This document shows, piece by piece, positions 46,486-54,311 of a stretch of DNA of 64,000 nt (positions within the stretch are counted from its first letter, which is position 1; each line of letters begins with the position of its first letter). The translations under genes and the position numbers were made by a program. The notes beneath the pieces were generated by a model, which ran no database searches, had not been told where the DNA came from, and saw nothing but the letters and a program-made list of their open reading frames with translations. Source of the DNA: JANQPX01 sp965222015 (lineage in GTDB: Bacteria; Pseudomonadota; Alphaproteobacteria; Geminicoccales; Geminicoccaceae); the NCBI GenBank assembly GCA_965222015.1, contig CBDCTL010000024.1:1674001-1738000 (forward strand), read 5' to 3'.

Positions 46486-47723
46486 CCGCCGCCGTGAAGA
46501 AGAGCCGCCTCGTCGGCTTGAACGATCCGGCCAACGACACGATCCGGCCGGCCTTCGCGACCGAGCGCCGCTCGACGTTCGATCCTGCGGACCCGGTGGC
46601 CGTGACCCAGGCGCTGATCCGCTGCCGGAGCGTGACGCCGGCCGACGACGGCGCGCTTGCCGAGGTCGAGCAGGCGCTCGTGCCGCTCGGCTTCGAATGC
46701 CACCGCCTGACCTTCGGCGAGGACGGTGATACGCCGATCGACAATCTCTACGCCCGCCTGGGCGACGGCGGTCCGCATCTCTGCTTCGCCGGTCACACCG
46801 ACGTGGTGCCGGCGGGTGATGTCGGGGCCTGGACGGTCGACCCTTTCGCGGGCGAAATCGTCGAAGGCGAGCTCTTGGGCCGCGGCGCCGTCGACATGAA
46901 GGGAGCGATCGGCTGCTTCGTCGCGGCGACGGCGCGTTTTCTTTCGGCCCAGCGGCCCGCCGGTGCGATCAGTCTTTTGATCACCGGCGACGAGGAGGGG
47001 CCGGCGGTCAACGGCACGGTCAGGGTGCTCGACTGGCTCAGAGCGCGGGGCGAGCGGATCGACGCCTGCGTGGTCGGCGAGCCGACCAACCCCGAACGCC
47101 TCGGCGACATGATCAAGATCGGCAGGCGCGGCTCGCTCTCCGGCTTCCTTAAGGTGCGCGGCCGCCAGGGCCACGTCGCCTATCCGCATCGCGCCGACAA
47201 CCCGATCACCCAGCTCGCCGCCATGCTCAGAGCCCTTTCCGAGCCGCTGGACGAGGGCACGGAGCATTTCCCCCCCTCCATGCTGGTGCCGACCACTTTC
47301 GACGTCGGCAATGATGCGACCAACGTCATCCCGGGCGAGGCGCGGGCGAATTTCAACATCCGCTTCAACGACCTGCACACGCCCGAGTCCCTGGAGGCCT
47401 GGCTGCGCGAGAAGCTGGATGCGGTCGGCGGCGACTACGAGCTTCGCACACGCTGCTCCGGCCCCGCCTTCCTGACCGAGCCCGGTGCGCTGACCGAGCT
47501 GATGCAGCAGGTGGTGCGGGACGAGCTCGGCGTCACGCCGGAGCTCTCCACGTCAGGCGGCACCTCCGACGCCCGCTTCATCAAGGACATCTGCCCGGTG
47601 ATCGAATTCGGCCTGGTCGGGCAGACCATGCACCAGGTTGACGAGCGCGTGGCCCTCGCCGACCTCGAAGCCCTGACCGGCGTCTACCTTCGCTTGCTCC
47701 GGGCCTATGTCGGCGTCATCTGA
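46482..47723 (+). CDS. dapE: succinyl-diaminopimelate desuccinylase
   Basis: A 413-residue M20 zinc peptidase that removes succinate from N-succinyl-diaminopimelate. Metal and catalytic residues are His105 and Asp107 in FAGHTDVVP, Asp in GRGAVDMKG, Glu-Glu in ITGDEEGPA and His in VGQTMHQVDE. STSGGTSDARFI is the DapE-specific stretch. The first 35 or so residues are an extension beyond the usual protein. The overlap with dapD forces this start if coupling is used, but an internal start is possible. Confidence 0.93.
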   Translation: MTAAVKKSRLVGLNDPANDTIRPAFATERRSTFDPADPVAVTQALIRCRSVTPADDGALAEVEQALVPLGFECHRLTFGEDGDTPIDNLYARLGDGGPHLCFAGHTDVVPAGDVGAWTVDPFAGEIVEGELLGRGAVDMKGAIGCFVAATARFLSAQRPAGAISLLITGDEEGPAVNGTVRVLDWLRARGERIDACVVGEPTNPERLGDMIKIGRRGSLSGFLKVRGRQGHVAYPHRADNPITQLAAMLRALSEPLDEGTEHFPPSMLVPTTFDVGNDATNVIPGEARANFNIRFNDLHTPESLEAWLREKLDAVGGDYELRTRCSGPAFLTEPGALTELMQQVVRDELGVTPELSTSGGTSDARFIKDICPVIEFGLVGQTMHQVDERVALADLEALTGVYLRLLRAYVGVI

Positions 47724-47727
47724 CATC

Positions 47728-48285
47728 ATGCCGGATCGGCAGGAGATCGTCTCCTCCCTCTACGGCGCCTTTCGCCTTGCGCGCTTCGACGAGACCGGCA
47801 TGGGCTATTTCAACGTCTCGGTCGAGGGCTTCTGGCGCTCCTTCTTCGCCGCCGTCCTGCTGGCGCCGTTCTATCTGATCGCGATCTGGCCGGAGATCGT
47901 GCCGGCCGAAGGCGGCTTTTCCATCTGGGCGGCCGTGGTCCATCTCGTCACCTATGCCGCCGGCTGGCTCCTGTTTCCCCTGGTGGCGTTCTTCGCAACC
48001 GACATCCTGCATCTCGGCCATCGCTTCACGGCCCTGGTGGTCGCCGTGAACTGGAGCAGCGTCCTGATCTTCGGCGCCTTCACCCTCGCCGTCGCGATCG
48101 CGGCAGCACTCCAGGGCCCGCTGATCGATCTCGCGATCGTCTGCCTCACGGCAGGGCTGATCGTCTATCACTGGTTCGTCATCAAGACGGCGCTCGCCAC
48201 CACCGCCGCGATCGCCGCCGCCTTCCTCCTTTTCAATTTCGTCCTCGGCGGCATGCTGCATCTCACCGCCGAGCGCCTCCTCTAG
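47728..48285 (+). CDS. membrane protein of unknown function (Yip1-like fold possible)
   Basis: About 185 residues with five hydrophobic segments (SFFAAVLLAPFYLIAIW, WAAVVHLVTYAAGWLLFPLVAFF, VLIFGAFTLAVAIAAAL, LAIVCLTAGLIVYHWFV, AIAAAFLLFNFVLGGM). The conserved beginning LYGAFRLARFDETGMGYFNVSVEGFWRSF recurs in alphaproteobacterial membrane proteins linked to dapE. Either ATG (47707, overlapping dapE, or 47728) could start it; the second is preferred. Confidence 0.72.
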   Translation: MPDRQEIVSSLYGAFRLARFDETGMGYFNVSVEGFWRSFFAAVLLAPFYLIAIWPEIVPAEGGFSIWAAVVHLVTYAAGWLLFPLVAFFATDILHLGHRFTALVVAVNWSSVLIFGAFTLAVAIAAALQGPLIDLAIVCLTAGLIVYHWFVIKTALATTAAIAAAFLLFNFVLGGMLHLTAERLL

Positions 48286-48871
48286 ACCGGATCCCGGTAT
48301 GATGGACTCGATCGGGGGGCTCGACCATTCGGATCTGAGCTATGGCCGCCCTTTAGAAGGTGGATGTGATCGAGAGGCGGTTCCGGCTCGTCGGATCCGC
48401 TCCAGGTCGTGGTGACGATGTCGCTATCTTTTGTCGGTCTGAAACGAAATGTTAATCCTCTGCCTCCAATGTCGCTGGTCGGGTCCATGCGATCCTGGGA
48501 GTCCGCGCCTCGCCGAACACTATCTGCGGGTGGGCGAATTCCCAGGGTCGCATGGACCGGCAAGACACCATTGCAGAGAAGGGTTGAGGAAGTCTTAACG
48601 CTCCGGTGGGCAAATGCGATGATCGAGTTCTTCCAAACGGGCGCGCCGGCGATGCAGCAAGCGCTCCCGCTTTCATCGTGTTTCGCCACCGCGTAAGTCG
48701 TAACACCGACAAAGTCGTGACGAGAACGGATGTCGATGATCGAATGGACTTCAGCTTCGTGATACGAGTGACACTGTGGCGTGGCCAGGTCATCGACTGG
48801 CCTGATGGCAACGGAAAGCGTCGGCTCGAACGCAGGCGGCCGCCGCTCATCCCAGCCGCTTCCCTGATCCG
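48286..48871. other. gene-free stretch (586 bp) with palindromic element copy 1
   Basis: No convincing gene is seen on either strand. It holds the palindromic element at 48451-48600 and, near the end, a 6-bp inverted repeat GGCCAG...CTGGCC at 48783-48802. That short repeat could be an operator for the sugar-acid catabolic gene that starts at 48872. Confidence 0.6.
48451..48600. repeat. palindromic intergenic element, copy 1
   Basis: The left arm GGTCCATGCGATCCTGGGA (48482-48500) and the right arm (48540-48558) are 19-bp inverted repeats with one mismatch. The outer ends carry GTTAAT (48451) and CTTAACG (48594), as in the other copies (TTAAC-like termini). Its 39-bp centre differs from copies 2 and 3. 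No transposase is present, so it looks like a MITE or REP-type element. Confidence 0.85.
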
Positions 48872-50071
48872 ATGAAAATCGCCGACCTTGAAACCTTCGT
48901 CGTCGGCAATCCGCCGCCGTCCTTCGGCGGCCGCTACTGGATCTTCGTCAAGCTGGTCACCGACGACGATGTGGTGGGCTATGGCGAAGTCTACTCCCTG
49001 CCTTTCGCTCCCGGCATCGTCGAAACGATGATCCGGGACGTCGCCGAACGCTTTTTGATCGGCGAGGATCCGCATCGCATCGAACGGTTCTGGCGGCGCG
49101 CCTATGGGGCGGGCTACACCCTTCGTCCGGATGTCTCGATGATGGGCGTGGTTTCCGGCCTCGAGACCGCCTGCTGGGACATCGTCGGCAAGGCGGCGGG
49201 CAAGCCGATTCATGCGCTGCTCGGCGGCAAAGTGCATGAACGGCTTCGCGCCTACACTTATCTCTACCCGGACGAGGGCGATCCCGAACCCGGCGACGGC
49301 CCGCATGTCTACGCCGATCCCGATCTCGCCGCGGAGCGTGCGGCCGACTATGTGAAGCAGGGCTTCACCGCGGTGAAGTTCGATCCGGTCGGCGGCTATT
49401 CCGCCTTCGACCCGCGTCAGCTTTCGCTGGAGGCGCTCTCACGCTCCGAGACTTTTGTCGGCAGGATAAGAGAGGCCGTGGGCGATCGCGCCGATCTTCT
49501 GTTCGGCACCCACGGCCAGCTGACGGTTTCGGGGGCGATACGCCTCGCCCGGCGTCTCGAACCCTACGATCCGCTCTGGTTCGAGGAGCCGGTGCCGCCG
49601 GAAAAGCCCGAAGAGATGTCCCTGGTCGCCGGCGCCACCTCGATCCCGATCGCGACCGGCGAGCGCCTCGCCACCAAGTATGAGTTTTCGCGCGTTCTGG
49701 AGACGGGGGCCGCCTCGATCCTGCAGCCGGCGCTCGGCCGCGTCGGCGGGCTCCTGGAGGCGAAGAAGATCGCAGGCATGGCCGAAGCCCATTACGCCCA
49801 GATCGCGCCCCATCTCTATTGCGGGCCGATCGAGGCCGCCGCCAACATTCAGCTCGCCGCCTGCAGCCCGAATTTTCTGATCCTCGAATGCATCAGGGAC
49901 TTTTCGGGCTTCCATGCCGAGGTCCTGGAAACACCCCTTCGCCTTGCGGACGGCCACGTGATCCCTTCGGACGAGCCGGGCCTCGGCGTCGCGCTGAACG
50001 AGGACGTCGCGCGAAAAAATCCCTATAACGGCGCACTGCTTCATCTGGAAATGGAACCGCATCCACTATGA
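48872..50071 (+). CDS. mandelate racemase/muconate lactonizing-family dehydratase
   Basis: A 399-residue enolase-superfamily enzyme close to galactonate-type dehydratases. The capping domain starts MKIADLETFVVGN. The barrel shows VKFDPVGGY, FGTHGQLTVSGAIRLARRLE, WFEEPVPPEKPEEM, the ATGERLATKYEF glutamate and a histidine in IAPHLYCGPIEAA. The usual Asp of the DxH motif is not evident (GTHG). It likely dehydrates or racemises a sugar acid. The next gene overlaps it by 4 bp. Confidence 0.86.
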   Translation: MKIADLETFVVGNPPPSFGGRYWIFVKLVTDDDVVGYGEVYSLPFAPGIVETMIRDVAERFLIGEDPHRIERFWRRAYGAGYTLRPDVSMMGVVSGLETACWDIVGKAAGKPIHALLGGKVHERLRAYTYLYPDEGDPEPGDGPHVYADPDLAAERAADYVKQGFTAVKFDPVGGYSAFDPRQLSLEALSRSETFVGRIREAVGDRADLLFGTHGQLTVSGAIRLARRLEPYDPLWFEEPVPPEKPEEMSLVAGATSIPIATGERLATKYEFSRVLETGAASILQPALGRVGGLLEAKKIAGMAEAHYAQIAPHLYCGPIEAAANIQLAACSPNFLILECIRDFSGFHAEVLETPLRLADGHVIPSDEPGLGVALNEDVARKNPYNGALLHLEMEPHPL

Positions 50072-50982
50072 GTCCGAAGACAATCGCCTTCATCGGCCTT
50101 GGCGAACTCGGCGTTCATCTCGCGGGTAGCCTGGTGAAAGCCGGCCATCCGCTTGCCGTGAACGATCTCGACGAGATCAAGGCGGCGCCGCTGGTCGAGA
50201 AAGGCGCTCGCTTCGCGCCGACCCTGAAGGACGCGGCGGAAGGTGCCGATGTGGTCATCACCTGTCTGCCCTCTCCGAACGCCACCGAGACGGTGTTGAC
50301 AGGCGATGACGGTATCTTCGCCAGTCTGGGCCGCGGTGCGACCTGGATCGAAATGGGCACCAACGATCCCGAGATCATTCAAAAGCTGGCGATGGTCGCT
50401 GAAACATCCGGGGTCTCGACCCTTGAGGCACCCGTGACCGGCGGCGTGCACAAGGCGGCGAGCGGCGAGATCACGGTGTTGGTCGGCGGCGCGCGCGCGT
50501 CGTTCGAGACCCATCTGCCGCTCTTTCAGGCCATGGGCGGCGAAGTCATCCATGTCGGCGCACTCGGCCAGGCCTCGGTGATCAAGGTCATCACCAACAT
50601 GCTCGCCTTCATCCACCTGCTCGCCGCCGGCGAGGCGTTGAGCCTCGCGAAATGCGCGGGTCTCGACCTGGAAACGGCGTTCCGGGCGATCAAGGCGAGT
50701 TCCGGCAACAGCTTCGTGCACGAGACCGAAAGCCAGGTGATCCTGAACGGCAGCTACGACATCGGCTTCACCATCGACCTCGTGCTGAAGGACCTCGGCA
50801 TCACCCAGAAGCTCGCCAGAAACATGAACGTGCCGCTCGACCTCGCCACCCTGACCGAGCAGGCTTTCCGCCGTGCACGCGGCCATTATGGCGGCGGCGC
50901 CTGGTCGCCGATGGTCGTGAAGCTGCTCGAGGACGCGCTCGGCATCGAGCTCCGCGCCGAGGGTTTTCCGCCGAGGCTCTGA
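50068..50982 (+). CDS. NAD(P)-dependent beta-hydroxyacid dehydrogenase (second copy)
   Basis: A 304-residue member of the 3-hydroxyisobutyrate dehydrogenase family. The N-terminal fold is IAFIGLGELGVHLAGSLVKAGH, the substrate loop LEAPVTGGVHKAASGEITVLVGG and the catalytic lysine lies in GQASVIKVITNML. It is coupled to the dehydratase gene (ATGA). Compared with the enzyme at 17863, its substrate loop is much closer to the family norm. Confidence 0.9.
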   Translation: MSPKTIAFIGLGELGVHLAGSLVKAGHPLAVNDLDEIKAAPLVEKGARFAPTLKDAAEGADVVITCLPSPNATETVLTGDDGIFASLGRGATWIEMGTNDPEIIQKLAMVAETSGVSTLEAPVTGGVHKAASGEITVLVGGARASFETHLPLFQAMGGEVIHVGALGQASVIKVITNMLAFIHLLAAGEALSLAKCAGLDLETAFRAIKASSGNSFVHETESQVILNGSYDIGFTIDLVLKDLGITQKLARNMNVPLDLATLTEQAFRRARGHYGGGAWSPMVVKLLEDALGIELRAEGFPPRL

Positions 50983-51049
50983 GGCTGACACGGCGCCGCC
51001 CCCGACCTTCTGCAGGTTTCGGAAAAAGGATCGTGATGGCTGACGCGAT

Positions 51050-51100
51050 GACCATTTCTGTCTGCTGAGACAGGGAAATGGTCGCCTGTCGGGTGACAGG
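51050..51100. other. two adjacent RNA hairpins
   Basis: GACCATTT and AAATGGTC (51050-51083) pair around an inner stem TGTC/GACA with a TGCTGA loop. Directly after comes CCTGTC-GGGT-GACAGG (51085-51100), a perfect 6-bp stem with a 4-nt loop. No T-tract follows, so this is not a standard intrinsic terminator. It may be a structured 3' end or a binding site. Confidence 0.6.
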
Positions 51101-51242
51101 AGGGGCACGTGGCCAAGGAAGGCAGGGCGGAATGGGGCCGCGATCAGGCATGCGAGACGTCTTCCGCAGCCTGTCATACCGCCCCGCCTGGATTTTGTGC
51201 CTTTTTTGCTGCCATCGACGGACAGGAGAGGAGAGAAGTCGC

Positions 51243-51388
51243 GTTAACCTTTCGGCAACCTGCTGGCGCTACCCTGTTTCGCGGTCCATGCGACCCTGGG
51301 AGTCCGACCGCCGGCCTGAGAAAGAAGTTCGGCCCGGATTCCTAGGGTCGCATGGACCGGGAAACAGAGTGACGGATAGGGGTTAACG
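51243..51388. repeat. palindromic intergenic element, copy 2
   Basis: The inner arms GGTCCATGCGACCCTGGGA (51283-51301) and its inverted partner (51340-51358) match at 18 of 19 bases. The outer ends are GTTAACC (51243) and GGTTAAC (51381-51387). The central part (51302-51339) is the reverse complement, with small changes, of the centre of copy 3. Confidence 0.9.
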
Positions 51389-51586
51389 AGAGCCTAACGA
51401 TCGGCACATGAGACAGGGCGGAACGGGCTGGCAGACCACCGATGATCACATGGTGGAGGCGGTCGACGTTGAGGGCTTGGGAGTGGGTATCGAGCGACCC
51501 GATCATGCCGTTTCGAGGATGACATCATCTGCATCTCGGTTCAGCCCTTCGCATGCGAGCCTGCAGCATCGCGATCACGCGCCGTA

Positions 51587-51629
51587 CCGTTTTCAGATTT
51601 TTCGATCCGTTGTTTCAACGTGAAAACGG
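51587..51629. repeat. short inverted repeat, possible operator
   Basis: CCGTTTTCA (51587-51595) and TGAAAACGG (51621-51629) are perfect 9-bp inverted repeats 25 nt apart. They lie between the two palindromic elements and upstream of the M20 hydrolase gene. Confidence 0.5.
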
Positions 51630-51705
51630 TATCAGACATTGACGAGCGTCGCAGGAGGAGCCCCAATCCGGTTTGGCATATCCTTTTTTGCTGACTTTAC
51701 CCAGC

Positions 51706-51840
51706 GTTAACGTTTTGCAACGACATCTGCTTCAGGTCCATGCGATCCTGGGAATCCGACCCGAGCTTTCTTCTCAGGCCGGCGGTCGGACTCCCAGGGT
51801 TGCATGGACCTGATGGATGACGGTAGACGGGGAGGGTTAA
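51706..51840. repeat. palindromic intergenic element, copy 3
   Basis: The inner arms GGTCCATGCGATCCTGGGA (51735-51753) and its partner (51792-51810) match at 17 of 19 bases. The outer ends are GTTAAC (51706-51711) and GGTTAA (51835-51840). Its centre is in reverse orientation relative to copy 2, so the element has a polarity and has been moved or inverted. Confidence 0.9.
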
Positions 51841-51983
51841 GCTTTTCTTTCCGAACGACCCGGCAGACCGAATTGCTCGCTGCGGTACGGGGTAGATCCC
51901 GACCTGATGCGATCGGATATTGGATTCAGCGTTTCATCTCCCCGTCGATCAGCTGTTTCCACCTGACCGACAATAGCTCTACC

Positions 51984-53267
51984 ATGGGCCCCATGCTTTC
52001 ATCCTTGTTCGCGCGGATCGACGACCAGACCGACGCGCTGATCGCGCTGACTAGGGACCTCGTGCGCATTCCGACGGTCAACCCCCCCGGCGAGGGCTAC
52101 GAACCCTGCGTCGACCTGCTCGGTGAGCGGCTGAAAAGCTCGGGCTTCGCCGTCGAGAAAATTCGAGCGTCGGGGGAGGTCGGCGACAGTGACCGCTATC
52201 CGCGGACCAATGTCGTCGCGCGTCGCGAGGGCAGAGGGCCGGGGCGGACGGTGCATTTCAATGGTCATGTCGACGTGGTCGAGGCGGGGCTCGGCTGGAG
52301 CGTCGAACCGTTCGCGGGCGTGGTGCGTGACGGTCGCGTCTATGGCCGCGGGACCTGCGACATGAAGGCCGGCATCGCTGCCGCCGTGATCGCGCTCGAA
52401 GCCATCCTCGCGGAAGGCATCGCCTTCGAGGGCGCGCTCGAATTTTCCGGTACGGTCGACGAGGAATCCGGCGGCTATGGCGGCGTCGCCTTCCTCGCAG
52501 CTCAGGGTTACTTCTCGAAGCCTCGGGTCGATCATGTGATCATCCCGGAGCCGCTGAACGTCGATCGCATCTGCATCGGCCATCGTGGCGTCTGGTGGGC
52601 CGAGATCGAGACCTTCGGGCGCATCGCTCACGGTTCCATGCCGTTCTTGGGCGACTGCGCGATCCGCCATATGGCTGCTGTGATGCGGGCGCTGGAAGAT
52701 GAACTTCTGCCCGGTCTCGCGTCGCGGCGCACCGCGATGCCTGTCGTGCCGGAGGGTGCGAAAAAGTCGACGCTGAACCTGGCCGCGATCCATGGCGGGC
52801 TGCCCGAGACCTTCGACGGCCTGCCGAGCCCGAACGTGCCCGATCGCTGCCGACTGTTGCTGGATCGCCGCTTTCTGATCGAGGAGGATCTCGATGAGGT
52901 GAAGCGCGAAGTGGTCGCGATCCTCGACGATCTCACGCGCCGACGGCCGGGCTTTCGTTACAGGGTCAAGGACGTCATGGAGGTCATGCCGACGATGACT
53001 CCCGAGGATGCCGACGTGGTCGGCGCCGTCGCGGAGTCGATATCGGAGGTTCTCGGCAGGCCCCCGGAGCTGATCGTCTCGCCCGGCACCTATGATCAAA
53101 AGCACGTGCATCGCATCGGCCATCTGGAGGAATGCATCGCCTATGGTCCGGGCATTCTCGACCTCGCCCATCAGCCGGACGAGCATGTCGAGATCGATCA
53201 TCTGGTCGCCGCCACCAAGGTGATGGCCGCGTCGACGCTCCGCCTGCTCGGGGTGCCGCTCCATTGA
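51984..53267 (+). CDS. M20 family metallohydrolase (ArgE/DapE-like)
   Basis: A roughly 427-residue zinc amidohydrolase. Metal-binding motifs are FNGHVDVVEAG, YGRGTCDMKAG and the Glu pair in GTVDEESGGYGG. HVIIPEPLN is followed by the dimerisation lid with RIAHGSMPFLGD, and the C-terminal His lies in LAHQPDEHVEI. ArgE/DapE-type enzymes cleave N-acyl or N-carbamoyl amino acids. The ATG at 51984 (or 51993) is chosen because the frame upstream runs through palindromic element 3. The next gene overlaps by 4 bp. Confidence 0.87.
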   Translation: MGPMLSSLFARIDDQTDALIALTRDLVRIPTVNPPGEGYEPCVDLLGERLKSSGFAVEKIRASGEVGDSDRYPRTNVVARREGRGPGRTVHFNGHVDVVEAGLGWSVEPFAGVVRDGRVYGRGTCDMKAGIAAAVIALEAILAEGIAFEGALEFSGTVDEESGGYGGVAFLAAQGYFSKPRVDHVIIPEPLNVDRICIGHRGVWWAEIETFGRIAHGSMPFLGDCAIRHMAAVMRALEDELLPGLASRRTAMPVVPEGAKKSTLNLAAIHGGLPETFDGLPSPNVPDRCRLLLDRRFLIEEDLDEVKREVVAILDDLTRRRPGFRYRVKDVMEVMPTMTPEDADVVGAVAESISEVLGRPPELIVSPGTYDQKHVHRIGHLEECIAYGPGILDLAHQPDEHVEIDHLVAATKVMAASTLRLLGVPLH

Positions 53268-54310
53268 TCCGCGTCGGGCCGAACAATCTCCTGACCGACG
53301 TTGCCGGCATCCTGGTCGGCAATGCCGAGGACCAGGGTGCTCGAAGCGGCGCGACGGTGGTTCTCCCTGAGCGGCCGGTGATCGGCGCCGTCGACGTGCG
53401 CGGCGGGGCGCCCGGCACGCGCGAGACGGACCTCTTCGATCCGACCTGCCTGGTCGACCGGCTGGACGCGGTGGTGCTGTCCGGCGGCTCCGCCTTCGGG
53501 CTGGATGCGGCGAGCGGCGTCGTCCAGTGGCTGAAAGCGCAGGGCCGCGGCTTTCGGGTCGACAGCGCCATCGTGCCGATCGTGCCGGCGGCGATCCTCT
53601 TCGACCTCCTGAACGGCGGCGACAAGGACTGGGGCGAGACGTCGCCCTACCGTTCCCTGGGCACCGAGGCCTGCGTCAATGCAGCGGAACATTTCCGCCT
53701 GGGGAATGCCGGCGCCGGGCTCGGCGCGACGATCGGGCATGAGGCCGGCGAGCAGATCAAGGGCGGGCTCGGCAGTGCCTCCTTCGTCATCGAGCGGCAA
53801 GGTGCCACAGTCTTCACGGTCGCAGCGCTGGCGGCGGTGAATCCCGTCGGTTCCGTGCTCATGCCCGGCTCGGATGTGTTCTGGGCCTGGCCGTTCGAAC
53901 AGGAATGCGAGTTCGGCGGCCGCCGGCCGGCCGCGGGTAAAGGGCCCCTTCCGCTCGATGGCAGCTTTCCCGGCGAGGCCGGCGGCAACACCACGCTGGT
54001 GGTGGTCGCGACCGATGCGCGGCTCACCAAGGCAGAGGCGAGCCGGGTCGCCATGATGGCCCAGGACGGTGTCGCCCGCGCGATCCGGCCGGTGCACACG
54101 CCCCATGACGGCGATACCGTGTTCGCGCTCGCGACCGGCGCCGTCGCCCTTTCCGACGCCGCCGCCGATGTCGCCCGTCTCGGCATGCTCGCCGCCGACT
54201 GCGCGGCGCGCGCGATCGCCCGCGGCGTCTACGAGGCGGACGACTTGGCGGACATCCGATCTTATCGTAGCCTTCACCCCGGCGTTAGAGATTTGGGCGA
54301 GGAAAGCTGA
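53264..54310 (+). CDS. P1 family N-terminal-nucleophile hydrolase (DmpA/NylC-like)
   Basis: A 348-residue autoprocessing hydrolase of the S58/P1 family (aminopeptidase DmpA, 6-aminohexanoate oligomer hydrolase NylC). It starts with TTG at 53264, overlapping the upstream stop (TTGA), and opens with the family sequence IRVGPNNLLTDVAGILVGNA. Other signatures are VVLSGGSAFGLDAASGV, GAGLGATIGHE and the cleavage/nucleophile site GGNTTLVVVAT with Asn242-Thr243. It should cut amide bonds of small peptides or amide oligomers; the substrate is unknown. Confidence 0.88.
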   Translation: MIRVGPNNLLTDVAGILVGNAEDQGARSGATVVLPERPVIGAVDVRGGAPGTRETDLFDPTCLVDRLDAVVLSGGSAFGLDAASGVVQWLKAQGRGFRVDSAIVPIVPAAILFDLLNGGDKDWGETSPYRSLGTEACVNAAEHFRLGNAGAGLGATIGHEAGEQIKGGLGSASFVIERQGATVFTVAALAAVNPVGSVLMPGSDVFWAWPFEQECEFGGRRPAAGKGPLPLDGSFPGEAGGNTTLVVVATDARLTKAEASRVAMMAQDGVARAIRPVHTPHDGDTVFALATGAVALSDAAADVARLGMLAADCAARAIARGVYEADDLADIRSYRSLHPGVRDLGEES

Positions 54311-54311
54311 C

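Larger units (their letters stand above)
50983..51983. other. gene-free stretch (1 kb) holding two palindromic elements and hairpins
   Basis: This is the longest non-coding stretch in the window. It contains two consecutive hairpins just after the dehydrogenase gene, palindromic elements 2 and 3 in opposite orientation, and a separate 9-bp inverted repeat at 51587-51629. The short open frames here lack ribosome-binding sites and recognisable domains. Confidence 0.65.
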
